A stretch of 64,000 nucleotides of DNA, from the NCBI RefSeq assembly GCF_009674775.1, contig NZ_WKKE01000028.1:16263-80262 (forward strand), given 5' to 3'. Position numbers and translations under genes: made by a program. Positions within the stretch are counted from its first letter, which is position 1; every line of letters starts with the position of its first letter. Positions 18,268-26,389 of the stretch are shown piece by piece. The notes beneath the pieces were generated by a model. It saw only the letters and a list, made by a program, of their open reading frames with translations, made no database searches and was not told where the DNA came from. The stretch comes from Flavobacterium sp. LC2016-23. Its GTDB lineage: Bacteria; Bacteroidota; Bacteroidia; Flavobacteriales; Flavobacteriaceae.

Positions 18268-18477
18268 TGTTAATTTCATACCTGTATTTTTAGGAAGAGT
18301 CAAGTGTGACTGTAAAATACAGAACGGGGTTCTGAGTGCAAATTTACTTTTCATAAAAGAGACCTGACTTTCATTTGTATAAAAAACCAGTAAACTGTAA
18401 ACACATCTAATAAGCCGGACGGACAGGCTTGCCTAATATTTTTTTTCGACTACCTATTACCAAAGGTGAATATCTCC
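18268..18477. other. Gene-free stretch between P1 and mgtC; possible terminator
   Basis: No open frame is supported. Near 18411-18448 a hairpin with AAGCC/GGCTT arms is followed by a T-run (ATATTTTTTTT) on the plus strand. It could end a small plus-strand RNA starting near the tandem FNR-type sites, but no good plus-strand -7 box is seen at the matching spacing. Confidence 0.3.
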
Positions 18478-18900
18478 TTATTTTCTATTTCTTAACCATT
18501 GATTTACCGGTTCGAGCACGGTATTTACAATCGTTACTAAAAGCGTACAAATTAAAGCTTCACTAAAATAACCTGAAGCAGTAATACAGCCAATGGCTGC
18601 ACTGCACCAGATGGTAGCAGCAGAATTCAATCCGTGTACATTTGGCCCTTCCCTAAAAATAACTCCGGCCCCCAGGAAACCAACTCCCATGACCACCTGA
18701 GCCGTAATTCGGGTTACATCGATATTTGTAGCAGTTGCCGAAACTTTTACAGACAATAATACAAAAGCAGCAGCTCCGGTGGCAACAAGCATATTGGTGG
18801 TCAGGCCTGTTTCTTTGTGATGCCATTGTCTCTCGAACCCAATAATTAATCCTGCTATTAATGCCGCTATCAATCGTAGTGAAAATTCTGTTGTACTCAA
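18478..18900 (-). CDS. MgtC/SapB family inner-membrane protein
   Basis: A 140-residue protein with four predicted membrane segments and the family pattern: GLIIGFERQWHHKETGLTTNMLVATG, then RITAQVVMGVGFLGAGVIF, then GLNSAATIWCSAAIGC. Single-domain MgtC-like proteins help cells cope with low Mg and acid stress, and some inhibit the F-type ATP synthase. It lies 53 bp downstream of dinD on the same strand and is probably transcribed with it. Confidence 0.9.
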   Translation of the reverse strand: MSTTEFSLRLIAALIAGLIIGFERQWHHKETGLTTNMLVATGAAAFVLLSVKVSATATNIDVTRITAQVVMGVGFLGAGVIFREGPNVHGLNSAATIWCSAAIGCITASGYFSEALICTLLVTIVNTVLEPVNQWLRNRK

Positions 18901-18953
18901 AACTATTTATTTTTTTAAAATGATTAAAATCCTTATTATCTCTTGATTTACAG

Positions 18954-19835
18954 TCAGCTTTCAGCTACTGAACCGTTCTTTTTTACTGTTTTTTTTGTAG
19001 TTTTCAATTCTTTATCTTTTTTTTCTGCCAAATAGATATTTTCAACAACCGGCATATTTTCAGGTAAAGCATTTCCGGTATCTTCAATTGCCTTGCGAGC
19101 CTTTAATCCCACCGCAAAATGAATACTATTGGCATCAACAATATCTTTTACATTATCATTCCTTAGTTTCTCTGTAGTTTGCGTGATACGATACAAATTG
19201 GCCGCCAGTTCCGTAGTATCCATATGATCCAGAATATTTTCATGAGAATCAAGATGTCTGATCTCACGGATTGCTTTTACATCAAGTCCTCCATAAAGCC
19301 CTCTGTAGCCATGGTTTTGAAAAAATGCAAAATCGGAAGGTTTTGTAATCCCCGATTTACGGGCTGCACCGGCAAGCTGAAGGTTTCTTCTGGCCAGTTC
19401 CTCTCGAAGAAAAAGTCTTCTCTCTTTTACAATTTTTATTTTTTTATGCTGCTGTAGCTGAGTTAGTTCCTGTAAACGAGTCTGTCTTGCAAAATAGGCC
19501 TGTCCCAGGGCAACGGGCTTCAAATCTGGGTCTCCATTCTGAATGGCGAGATAACAGCCGTAACGCGATAATTTAATATCTCCATTATTTCGCTGCAAAT
19601 CATCTCCCACTGATTTTATCGTACTAAAATCTTTAAAATGTATCCCTGTATCCTGATCTGCATTAATACAGGCTGCCTTTGCCTTGTCTATTACCTTCAA
19701 AAACAAACTGTATTCAGGATAATCCAACAATTTAGCAAGCTCCTTAGCACTCCAATATTCACAACCTTTTTTATCGGTTTTTCGAAGTTTTTCAAAAACT
19801 GATTTATTTTTCTCTTGTGTCTTTTTCGTTTTCAT
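18954..19835 (-). CDS. dinD: DNA-damage-inducible protein D homologue
   Basis: A 293-residue protein. The N-terminal Bro-N-like part contains FEKLRKTDKKGCEYWSAKEL and the segment LSRYGCYLAIQNGDP, and the following NFAFFQNHGYRGLYGGL-type stretch (here FAFFQNHGYRGLYGGLD) is the DinD signature. E. coli DinD inhibits RecA strand exchange. The C-terminus is Lys-rich. I chose the ATG at 19835 because the 32 upstream codons look unrelated. It is driven here by an FNR-type promoter rather than by a visible LexA box. Confidence 0.88.
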   Translation of the reverse strand: MKTKKTQEKNKSVFEKLRKTDKKGCEYWSAKELAKLLDYPEYSLFLKVIDKAKAACINADQDTGIHFKDFSTIKSVGDDLQRNNGDIKLSRYGCYLAIQNGDPDLKPVALGQAYFARQTRLQELTQLQQHKKIKIVKERRLFLREELARRNLQLAGAARKSGITKPSDFAFFQNHGYRGLYGGLDVKAIREIRHLDSHENILDHMDTTELAANLYRITQTTEKLRNDNVKDIVDANSIHFAVGLKARKAIEDTGNALPENMPVVENIYLAEKKDKELKTTKKTVKKNGSVAES

Positions 19836-19928
19836 ATTGCTTTTTTTTCCAATTATAAAATTTCCGGCATTTGACTTTTTTAGCACAGGATTGTATTCAG
19901 ATTTCCAACAGCATATACTGCTATGAGA

Positions 19929-19971
19929 CAAATGTCACTTATTATTTAATGCTGTAAAATGATCTGCATCA
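19929..19971 (-). promoter_or_regulatory. FNR/FixK-type promoter P2 (dinD-mgtC unit)
   Basis: TGATCTGCATCA at 19960-19971 and, on the minus strand, the -7-like box GACATTTG at 19936-19929, 29.5 bp from the site centre. The predicted start is about 89 nt before the dinD ATG. The same palindrome is also the upstream site of the divergent PEP synthase promoter. Confidence 0.65.
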
Positions 19972-20011
19972 CATATCTCCAAGTCTGGCATTCTCAAAAA
20001 AATCTAGTACA

Positions 20012-20054
20012 TGATTGCAGTCATTTCTAATAATGGGATGCCAGTCTATCTTTA
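20012..20054 (+). promoter_or_regulatory. FNR/FixK-type promoter P3 (PEP synthase fragment)
   Basis: A near-palindrome TGATTGCAGTCA (one mismatch to TGAT-N4-ATCA) at 20012-20023 has its centre 29.5 bp before the -7-like box TATCTTTA at 20047-20054. The perfect site at 19960 lies further upstream. The predicted start is about 42 nt before the ATG. Confidence 0.6.
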
Positions 20055-20100
20055 ATTCAAAATTAAAGCCCTAAAAACACACAATTTTAAAGCAGCGATA

Positions 20101-21117
20101 ATGGAGAAATATATTTTAGATTTTAATCAAATAGGGATTAATGATAGTGACAAGGTAGGAGGCAAAAATGCTTCGCTGGGAGAAATATATAACAATCTAA
20201 TTCCGCAGGGAATCAGAGTTCCAAATGGTTTTGCCATTACAACAGCTGCTTATAAAGATTTTATACATTATAATAACCTAAGTGCTCCGCTGGATGATTT
20301 AATGAAACTTTTGGATAAGGAAGATTTTAGGAACTTAAATGAAATTGGTTTAAAAGCCAGAAAGTTATTGCTTGCTGCAAAATTCCCATTGAATCTTCAA
20401 ACCGCAATTTCATCTGCTTACAACGATTTATCCCGTGGCAGTGACCTGGCTGTTGCGGTAAGAAGCAGCGCCACAGCAGAAGACGTGGCCAATGCCAGTT
20501 TTGCCGGACAACACGAATCTTTTTTGAATATAAAGGGAACTATGCCGCTTATATATGCCGTTAAATGCTGTTTTGCATCACTCTACACGGACAGAGCTAT
20601 CAAATACAGACTGGATAAAGGTTTTGATCACGATAGAGTGTTTCTTCCTGTAGGGATTCAGCAAATGGTTCGCTCCGATTTGGCCTGTTCGGGAATTGGA
20701 TTTACACTAGAACCTGAGTCAGGATTTCGGAGCCTGATTCATATTGCAGGTACATGGGGTCTGGGTGAAACAATCGTTCAGGGGATTGTTACACCCGATG
20801 AGTTTGTTGTATTTAAGACTTCTCTTAAAAATAATAAAAGGGCCATATTGCAGAAGACTCTTGGCAAAAAAAATAAAATGCTTATTTATAATGAGAATGC
20901 AGCCGGTATCAATTCTACTGTCCTGAAAGTAACTCCCAGAAAATGGTGCGATAAATTTGTTCTACAAGATTCCGAAATTGAAAAACTGGCCAAATGGGCG
21001 CTCCTTATAGAAGATCATTATGAAAAACCGATGGATTTTGAGTGGGCTAAAGATGGCCTCAATGGAGAACTTTATATTCTTCAGGCCAGAGTATCAACTT
21101 TAATGCAGATGGTTTGA
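20101..21117 (+). CDS. Phosphoenolpyruvate synthase N-terminal domain, truncated by a probable frameshift
   Basis: A 338-residue protein matching only the ATP-grasp-like nucleotide domain of PEP synthase/PPDK: KVGGKNASLGEI, VPNGFAIT, VAVRSSATAEDVANASFAGQ and the closing YILQAR. Full enzymes continue with PET..., then a phosphohistidine domain and a PEP-binding domain (about 800 residues in all). Here the frame ends 8 residues after QAR. In the +2 frame, codons continue to 21227 with NASIGQSAIAQMNRILS, which resembles the GxAIGxxIAxGxxR start of the next domain, as if about 7 nt were lost after QAR. The rest of the enzyme is absent. Catalysis of PEP synthesis is not expected. Confidence 0.8.
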   Translation: MEKYILDFNQIGINDSDKVGGKNASLGEIYNNLIPQGIRVPNGFAITTAAYKDFIHYNNLSAPLDDLMKLLDKEDFRNLNEIGLKARKLLLAAKFPLNLQTAISSAYNDLSRGSDLAVAVRSSATAEDVANASFAGQHESFLNIKGTMPLIYAVKCCFASLYTDRAIKYRLDKGFDHDRVFLPVGIQQMVRSDLACSGIGFTLEPESGFRSLIHIAGTWGLGETIVQGIVTPDEFVVFKTSLKNNKRAILQKTLGKKNKMLIYNENAAGINSTVLKVTPRKWCDKFVLQDSEIEKLAKWALLIEDHYEKPMDFEWAKDGLNGELYILQARVSTLMQMV

Positions 21118-21227
21118 TTAATGGTATTAAAAATAGAAATACTGCTTTAAAAAACGATAATATTGAACAGAAAAATGCCTCTATAGGGCAGAGCGCGATT
21201 GCACAAATGAACAGAATTCTTTCTTAA
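21118..21227 (+). pseudogene. Out-of-frame remnant of the PEP synthase linker
   Basis: Directly after the stop of the PEP synthase fragment the +2 frame stays open and reads INGIKNRNTALKND...NASIGQSAIAQMNRILS before a stop. The resemblance to the linker and first residues of the phosphohistidine domain is short and could be chance, but frame and location fit a small deletion. Confidence 0.35.
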
Positions 21228-21301
21228 AAAAATTAAGCCTGTAAGATACTGATTATCAAAAACATTTTGCGACATTTGTTACACCACAAACCGATTGCTG
21301 T

Positions 21302-22492
21302 ATGAAAAATCAGGCGCTTTTAAATGCAATAATTGATAATGCAATTGACGGCATCATTACAATCAGTGAAAAAGGAATTGTAGAATCGATAAACCCTTCT
21401 GCATGCAGGCTTTTTTTGTATAGTCCGGACGAAGTGATTGGCAAAAACATTTCACTTTTGATGCCCTCTCCCGACAGAGAAAAACATGATTCCTACTTAG
21501 GGAGTTACAAATCCTCTGGAATTCCGCATATTATTGGTCACGACCGGGATGTACTGGGAAGAAAAAAAGACGGAAACATTTTTCCCTTCAGACTTGGCGT
21601 AAGCGAAGTAAAATTTGAGGGAGAACGAATTTTTGCCGGCTTTATTCATGATATGACGCACCAAAAAGAAGTAGAAAACCGGTTGATGCAATATACGCAG
21701 CATTTGGAAGAACTGGTAAAAGACCGCACTGCCACTTTAAATGAAACCATTGATGCCTTAACTCAGACAAAAGAAGAAGTTAGCAGCACACTAGAAAAAG
21801 AAAAAGAACTACACAAAATTAAAAGCCGGCTATTATCCATGGCTTCCCATGAATTCAGAACACCACTCAGTACAATTCAGCTCTCCTCGTCCCTAATTCA
21901 GCGTTATGCAGAAAGCGGAAATAACACAAAGATTGAAACACACATAATCAAAATAAAAAGTGCCATAGCAAATCTTACCGGAATACTGGACGATTTCCTG
22001 CTTCTTGAAAAAGCGGAATCCAATAAAATTACACTGCAGATATCCTGTTTTGATCTACAGGATTTTTTAAAGGAAATTATTGGCGAATTAAAACTTCTTA
22101 CCAAAAAAAAACAAAAAATAATCAGCTTACCCAATACTGATGTTACACTTGTAAAATTAGACAAAAATCTTCTGAAAAACTGCATTATTAATCTGGTCAC
22201 CAATGCTATAAAATACTCCGGAGAAGAAACCGAAATTGAGCTTTTTACTTCTATGACTTCAAATACAATAACAATCAATGTCAAAGACAACGGTATAGGT
22301 ATTCCTGAGGAAGACCATGAGCATTTATTCGAGGCTTTTTTCAGGGCGCATAACGCAGGTAATATTCCCGGAACAGGTCTCGGGCTGCATATTGTGTCCC
22401 GCTATGTATCCCTGATGAACGGCACTATATCATTTAAAAGTGCTGTTGACAAAGGAACCTTATTTACTATTGAATTACCGCGTTATGACTAA
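21302..22492 (+). CDS. FixL-like PAS sensor histidine kinase
   Basis: A 396-residue soluble kinase with no membrane segment. The PAS domain (about 1-120) closely follows rhizobial FixL: LLMPSPDREKHDSYL with His62 where FixL has its haem ligand, and PHIIGHDRDV with Arg82 where FixL has the oxygen-stabilising Arg. A coiled coil (125-175), HisKA with ASHEFRTPLS (His183) and a HATPase domain with DNGIGIPEED and GTGLGLHIV follow. It is inferred to sense oxygen or a related gas, but many non-haem PAS domains share part of the motif. The last 8 bp overlap the REC-Crp gene, so the two are coupled and are surely partners. Confidence 0.85.
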   Translation: MKNQALLNAIIDNAIDGIITISEKGIVESINPSACRLFLYSPDEVIGKNISLLMPSPDREKHDSYLGSYKSSGIPHIIGHDRDVLGRKKDGNIFPFRLGVSEVKFEGERIFAGFIHDMTHQKEVENRLMQYTQHLEELVKDRTATLNETIDALTQTKEEVSSTLEKEKELHKIKSRLLSMASHEFRTPLSTIQLSSSLIQRYAESGNNTKIETHIIKIKSAIANLTGILDDFLLLEKAESNKITLQISCFDLQDFLKEIIGELKLLTKKKQKIISLPNTDVTLVKLDKNLLKNCIINLVTNAIKYSGEETEIELFTSMTSNTITINVKDNGIGIPEEDHEHLFEAFFRAHNAGNIPGTGLGLHIVSRYVSLMNGTISFKSAVDKGTLFTIELPRYD

Positions 22493-23534
22493 AATACTTA
22501 TCATTGAAGACAATGACAATATTAGAGAAAATGTTGTCGAGATACTGGAACTTTCAGGATATGAGGTTTTTGAAGCAGACAATGGAAAAAAGGGAGTTGA
22601 AATCGCTCTTAGAATGAAACCTGATATTGTACTTTGCGACATTATGATGCCGGAACTTGACGGCTTTGGCGTATTGCACATTCTTCATAAACATCCTGAA
22701 ACACGGGCAACACCCATAATTTTTTTAACCGCAAAAGCAGAAAGAGTTGATATAAGAAAAGGTATGGAACTGGGTGTTGACGATTACCTAACCAAACCCT
22801 TTGATGATTTAGAACTCTTACGGGCTATCGAGGCCAGACTCAAAAAAAGAGAACTACAACAGCTGTTTTACGGACAAACGGCAGAAAACCTCAACACTTT
22901 TATTTCTAAGGAAGATGGGCTGATTAAACTTAAAGAAATTATGCTGGAACGCAGCGCCAGAACCTATAAAAAAAATCAATACATTCATTACGAGGGCGAT
23001 CATGTAACAGGAATTTATTACATCATCAGTGGAAAAGTTAAAACCGTAAAACTTACCGAAGATGGTCGTGAGCTCATTACGGGTGTTTACAAAGAAAATG
23101 ATTATCTCGATATAAGTATTCTATTTTCTAATGATACTTATAACGACACCACTATTGCTCTCGAAGAAACCGTTTTAAGTTTTTTGCCGACGGAACAACT
23201 GGACAAACTTCTTTTTCTTTATCCGGATGTAGGAGCAAAATTTATTAAAATTCTTGCTAATGATATGAGAGAAAAAGAGGTTCGTCTCTTACAGATAGCT
23301 TATATGTCTGTGCGAAAAAGAATTGCCCAGGTCATTGTACATTTATTACACCAGCACAGCACTGACGGTTCTTCTATTAAGTTCAGCAGAGATGATCTTG
23401 CCGCTTTTTCAGGAACTTCCCCGGAGACCGTAAGCCGAACGTTAAGGGATTTTAAAGAAGAAGGATTAATTGAAAAAACAGCCAGCAGCATTCATGTCCT
23501 AGATTTAGAAAAACTGAGTAAAATTAAAAACTAA
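22485..23534 (+). CDS. Response regulator fused to a Crp/Fnr-type DNA-binding module
   Basis: A 349-residue regulator. The receiver domain (1-125) has acidic ED at 8-9, Asp52, Thr82 and Lys104. A cyclic-nucleotide-binding-like barrel follows (about 140-260, KNQYIHYEGDHVTGIYYIISGKV), then an HTH_Crp domain whose recognition helix contains PETVSRTLRDF. The E..SR pattern is that of FNR/FixK, which read TTGAT half-sites, not the RE..GR pattern of CRP. No Cys cluster for an Fe-S centre is present, so input probably comes by phosphorylation from the upstream kinase. The ATG at 22485 starts the receiver exactly; an upstream ATG at 22440 lies inside the kinase. Confidence 0.9.
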   Translation: MTKILIIEDNDNIRENVVEILELSGYEVFEADNGKKGVEIALRMKPDIVLCDIMMPELDGFGVLHILHKHPETRATPIIFLTAKAERVDIRKGMELGVDDYLTKPFDDLELLRAIEARLKKRELQQLFYGQTAENLNTFISKEDGLIKLKEIMLERSARTYKKNQYIHYEGDHVTGIYYIISGKVKTVKLTEDGRELITGVYKENDYLDISILFSNDTYNDTTIALEETVLSFLPTEQLDKLLFLYPDVGAKFIKILANDMREKEVRLLQIAYMSVRKRIAQVIVHLLHQHSTDGSSIKFSRDDLAAFSGTSPETVSRTLRDFKEEGLIEKTASSIHVLDLEKLSKIKN

Positions 23535-23543
23535 TCTTTAATG

Positions 23544-23608
23544 TGATGAATATCATTTTATTAAGTGATTTTTATCATGATGTCTCCCGGTTATCTGCTC
23601 TAATTTTG
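23544..23608 (+). promoter_or_regulatory. FNR/FixK-type promoter P4 (hsp20 unit), two tandem sites
   Basis: TGATGAATATCA at 23544-23555 and TGATTTTTATCA at 23566-23577 have centres 22 bp apart. A perfect -7 box TAATTTTG at 23601-23608 begins 29.5 bp after the proximal centre, which places that site at about -41.5. The predicted leader is about 38 nt. Confidence 0.75.
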
Positions 23609-23650
23609 ATTAAACAATTCAGCAAATGTTTAATTTAAATTTGTTTTATC

Positions 23651-24100
23651 ATGACAACACTGGCAAAAACAAAGAAAAAGGCATCTGTGCCAAGTCTTTT
23701 TCAGGATTTTTTTAATGAGGGTTTCTTTGACACTCCGCCTTTTTTCACTTTTGAAAATCAGACAGGAAGTTTTATTCCCAATGTAAATGTGATAGAAAAT
23801 ACTGATAATTTTGAGATTGAACTGGCTGCACCCGGACTCGAAAGCAGGGATTTTAAAGCAGAGATCAATAATGGCGTATTAAATATCAGTGCAGAAAAAG
23901 AACAAGAATTCAAAGAAGAAGATAAAAACTTCAGAAAAAGAGAATTTTGTTTCACTTCTTTCAGTCGTTCATTTGTACTTCCTGAAAACATAGCCACTGA
24001 TAAAATTGATGCTACTTATAAAAATGGCGTTTTACGAGTGATGCTGCCTAAAAAAAACAGCAGCGTTAAAACACCTGTCAAACAAATTAAAATTGGCTAA
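23651..24100 (+). CDS. Small heat shock protein Hsp20
   Basis: A 149-residue ATP-independent chaperone. The alpha-crystallin domain (about 40-140) shows FIPNVNVIENTDNFEIELAAPGL and the closing GVLRVMLPKK, and the short Lys-rich tail ends KQIKIG (an IxI-like element). It holds unfolding proteins in soluble oligomers. Its promoter carries the strongest of the tandem FNR-type architectures. The downstream ATP-cone gene begins 101 bp later with no terminator seen, so read-through is likely. Confidence 0.95.
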   Translation: MTTLAKTKKKASVPSLFQDFFNEGFFDTPPFFTFENQTGSFIPNVNVIENTDNFEIELAAPGLESRDFKAEINNGVLNISAEKEQEFKEEDKNFRKREFCFTSFSRSFVLPENIATDKIDATYKNGVLRVMLPKKNSSVKTPVKQIKIG

Positions 24101-24201
24101 TACTAAAAGAACAGGCGGCTGAGGAGAGAAATTCTTCAGGTACATACCGTTTTTGTCGTATTGACAATTAAAAAAATTATCCCGTAAAACTCCCGAACCC
24201 T

Positions 24202-25032
24202 ATGAAAGTAATAAAGCACTCCGGGCAAATTGTACCTTTCGATATAGAAAAACTAAAACTTTCTCTTCAAAAATCCGGAGCTGCACCTGACCTCATCAAG
24301 GAATCACTGGCCCAAATACAGAAGCAGATGTATGAAGGAATAACGACCAAACAGATATACAAAATGGCATTTGCTATTTTAAAAAAAGCCTCCAATGGTC
24401 ATGCTGCACGTTATAACCTGCGTGCTGCCTTACAAATGCTCGGACCGGCAGGTTTTTTCTTTGAAAAATTTATTGCACAACTCTATGCTGCAGAAGATTT
24501 TAAAACCAAAACAAACTTGATACTGCCGGGAAAATGTGTGTCGCATGAAGTAGATGTAATCCTGAAAAAAGACAACATCATCTCAATGATTGAATGTAAA
24601 TTTCACAGCAGCAGAGAAGCTTCTTCAGATGTAAAAGTTCCTATGTATATTCTTTCCCGTTTCAATGATCTTAAAGTAAAAAAACATACTCTTTTTTCTA
24701 ATAATGAAACCATTACGTCCTGTATCATAGTAACCAACAACCGGTTTACTAAAGATGCTGAAAACTTTGCCAATTGCAGCGGAATCTCGCTTTTAAGCTG
24801 GGACTATCCGAAAAATAATAACATCAAAAATAAAATTGATAAAGGAGTACTCTACCCTATTACCTGCCTCACGACCTTATCAATGGTTGAAAAAGAGAAA
24901 TTGCTGATTCTGGACCAAATACTTGTAAAAGATCTTATTACCGATCCGCAAAGTCTTTCTAAGATAGGTCTTAGTGAAAACCGGGTGAGAAATGTACTAA
25001 AAGAAGCTTCCCAAATTTGTAAACTGATCTGA
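24202..25032 (+). CDS. ATP-cone domain fused to a PD-(D/E)xK nuclease-like domain
   Basis: A 276-residue protein. Residues 1-85 are an ATP-cone (VIKHSGQIVPFDIEKLKLSL), the nucleotide-sensing module of ribonucleotide reductases and NrdR. Residues 105-200 look like an Mrr-type restriction endonuclease fold with HEVDVIL (Asp118) and IECKFH (Glu131, Lys133). The C-terminus resembles a small helical DNA-binding or helix-hairpin part. This suggests a nucleic-acid nuclease gated by ATP/dATP level. The next gene, an RNase-like MBL protein, starts 1 bp after its stop, so the two are coupled. Confidence 0.75.
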   Translation: MKVIKHSGQIVPFDIEKLKLSLQKSGAAPDLIKESLAQIQKQMYEGITTKQIYKMAFAILKKASNGHAARYNLRAALQMLGPAGFFFEKFIAQLYAAEDFKTKTNLILPGKCVSHEVDVILKKDNIISMIECKFHSSREASSDVKVPMYILSRFNDLKVKKHTLFSNNETITSCIIVTNNRFTKDAENFANCSGISLLSWDYPKNNNIKNKIDKGVLYPITCLTTLSMVEKEKLLILDQILVKDLITDPQSLSKIGLSENRVRNVLKEASQICKLI

Positions 25033-25033
25033 A

Positions 25034-26389
25034 ATGAAAATAAAATTTATAGGAGGTTCGGGAACTGTAACAGGCTCAAAAACACTCATAGAAAGCAATG
25101 GCATTAGAATATTGGTTGATTGCGGGCTCTTTCAGGGGCTTAAAGCTCTAAGGGAACTCAACTGGGATCCATTACCCGTATTGCCTTCTACAATAGATTA
25201 TGTATTGCTTACCCACGGCCATCTGGATCATTGCGGCTGGCTGCCCAGACTGGTTGCTCAGGGATTTACAGGAAAAATATATTGTACCAGTCCAACCAAA
25301 GCGGTTGCAAAACTTGTGCTTTTAGACAGTGCAAAAATTCAGGAAGAAGAGGCCAGTAAAGCCAACAAAGAGCATTATTCTAAACATGAAAAAGCAGAGC
25401 CTCTGTATACCGTACCGCAGGCCGAAGCTGTCCTTCCGCTTTTCAAAGTCATTCAACCCAATACATCCCTGGTTGTAGCCAATGATATTGCTGCCGTTTT
25501 TTCAAATGCGGGACATATCATAGGTGCCTGCACTATTACGCTGACGCTCGAGGGCAAGACTTTGGTTTTTTCCGGCGATATCGGGCGTGATGATGATGTT
25601 TTAATGTTTCCGCCTACAAAACCTTCAGCTGCCGATTATATCTTTTTAGAAAGCACTTACGGGAATCGCCTGCATCCTGATCTCGATGTGAAAAAAGAAC
25701 TCGAAACCTATATCAATAACACCATTAAACAAAACGGAACCGTAATTATTCCGGGGTTTGCCGTTGAAAGGGCACAATCGATCATGTACCTTTTGTGGCA
25801 GCTTAAAACAGAAGGCAGAATCCCCAAAGTTCCGTATATCCTTGATACGCCTATGGGTGCCAGTGTACTTGATGTTTTTCTGGAACATATGGAATGGCAC
25901 AAACTCTCTGCCAGTGACTGCTATGAAATGTTCAGAATGTTCAGGATAGTTTCTGAATTTGAACAAACCACCCGCATTATCGAAGATCCACAGCCCAAAG
26001 TAATTGTAGCGGCAAGCGGCATGGTTACAGGAGGCCGTGTGTTATCTTATTTTGAAAAATATATAGGTATTGAAAAAACGACAGTGCTAATTGTGGGGTA
26101 TCAGGCAGAAGGTACCCGCGGAAGAAAACTTATTGAAGGCGCACCTGAGATTAAAATTTATGGAAGATATTATACCGTAGAAGCTCAAATAGTGCAAATT
26201 GAAGGACTCTCTGCACACGGTGACCAGCAAGATTTGGTAAACTGGCTTTCTGCCCTTAAAAATCCTCCAAAATGTATTTATTTGGTTCATGGCGAAAACC
26301 TTCCGGCAGATGAGTTACGGGTTAAAATCCAGGACCGGTATGGCTTTAAATGCAGTGTTCCTTTTATGGGAAGTGAAATAGAGATTTAA
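25034..26389 (+). CDS. Beta-CASP metallo-beta-lactamase ribonuclease
   Basis: A 451-residue protein with the MBL zinc motif LTHGHLDHCG (His61, His63, Asp65, His66), HIIGAC, SGDIGRDDD, a beta-CASP insertion with VPYILDTPMG, ASGMVTGGRVL, and a C-terminal RMMBL part (IEGLSAHGDQQDLVNW). This is the CPSF73/YSH1-like bacterial RNase group, not RNase J. It is expected to cut RNA in the cytoplasm. It follows the ATP-cone nuclease at 1 bp and meets the P-type ATPase gene tail-to-tail, with a 4-bp overlap. Confidence 0.9.
   Translation: MKIKFIGGSGTVTGSKTLIESNGIRILVDCGLFQGLKALRELNWDPLPVLPSTIDYVLLTHGHLDHCGWLPRLVAQGFTGKIYCTSPTKAVAKLVLLDSAKIQEEEASKANKEHYSKHEKAEPLYTVPQAEAVLPLFKVIQPNTSLVVANDIAAVFSNAGHIIGACTITLTLEGKTLVFSGDIGRDDDVLMFPPTKPSAADYIFLESTYGNRLHPDLDVKKELETYINNTIKQNGTVIIPGFAVERAQSIMYLLWQLKTEGRIPKVPYILDTPMGASVLDVFLEHMEWHKLSASDCYEMFRMFRIVSEFEQTTRIIEDPQPKVIVAASGMVTGGRVLSYFEKYIGIEKTTVLIVGYQAEGTRGRKLIEGAPEIKIYGRYYTVEAQIVQIEGLSAHGDQQDLVNWLSALKNPPKCIYLVHGENLPADELRVKIQDRYGFKCSVPFMGSEIEI

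Noticed and set aside
18268..18450. Small RNA between tandem FNR-type sites and a T-run hairpin
   Set aside because: The hairpin is suggestive, but no plus-strand -7 box fits the register, while the minus strand fits exactly.
18921..18932. TGATTAAAATCC before mgtC as a further FNR-type site
   Set aside because: One mismatch, and the 29.5-bp register would put the -7 box inside the mgtC coding start with no matching sequence.
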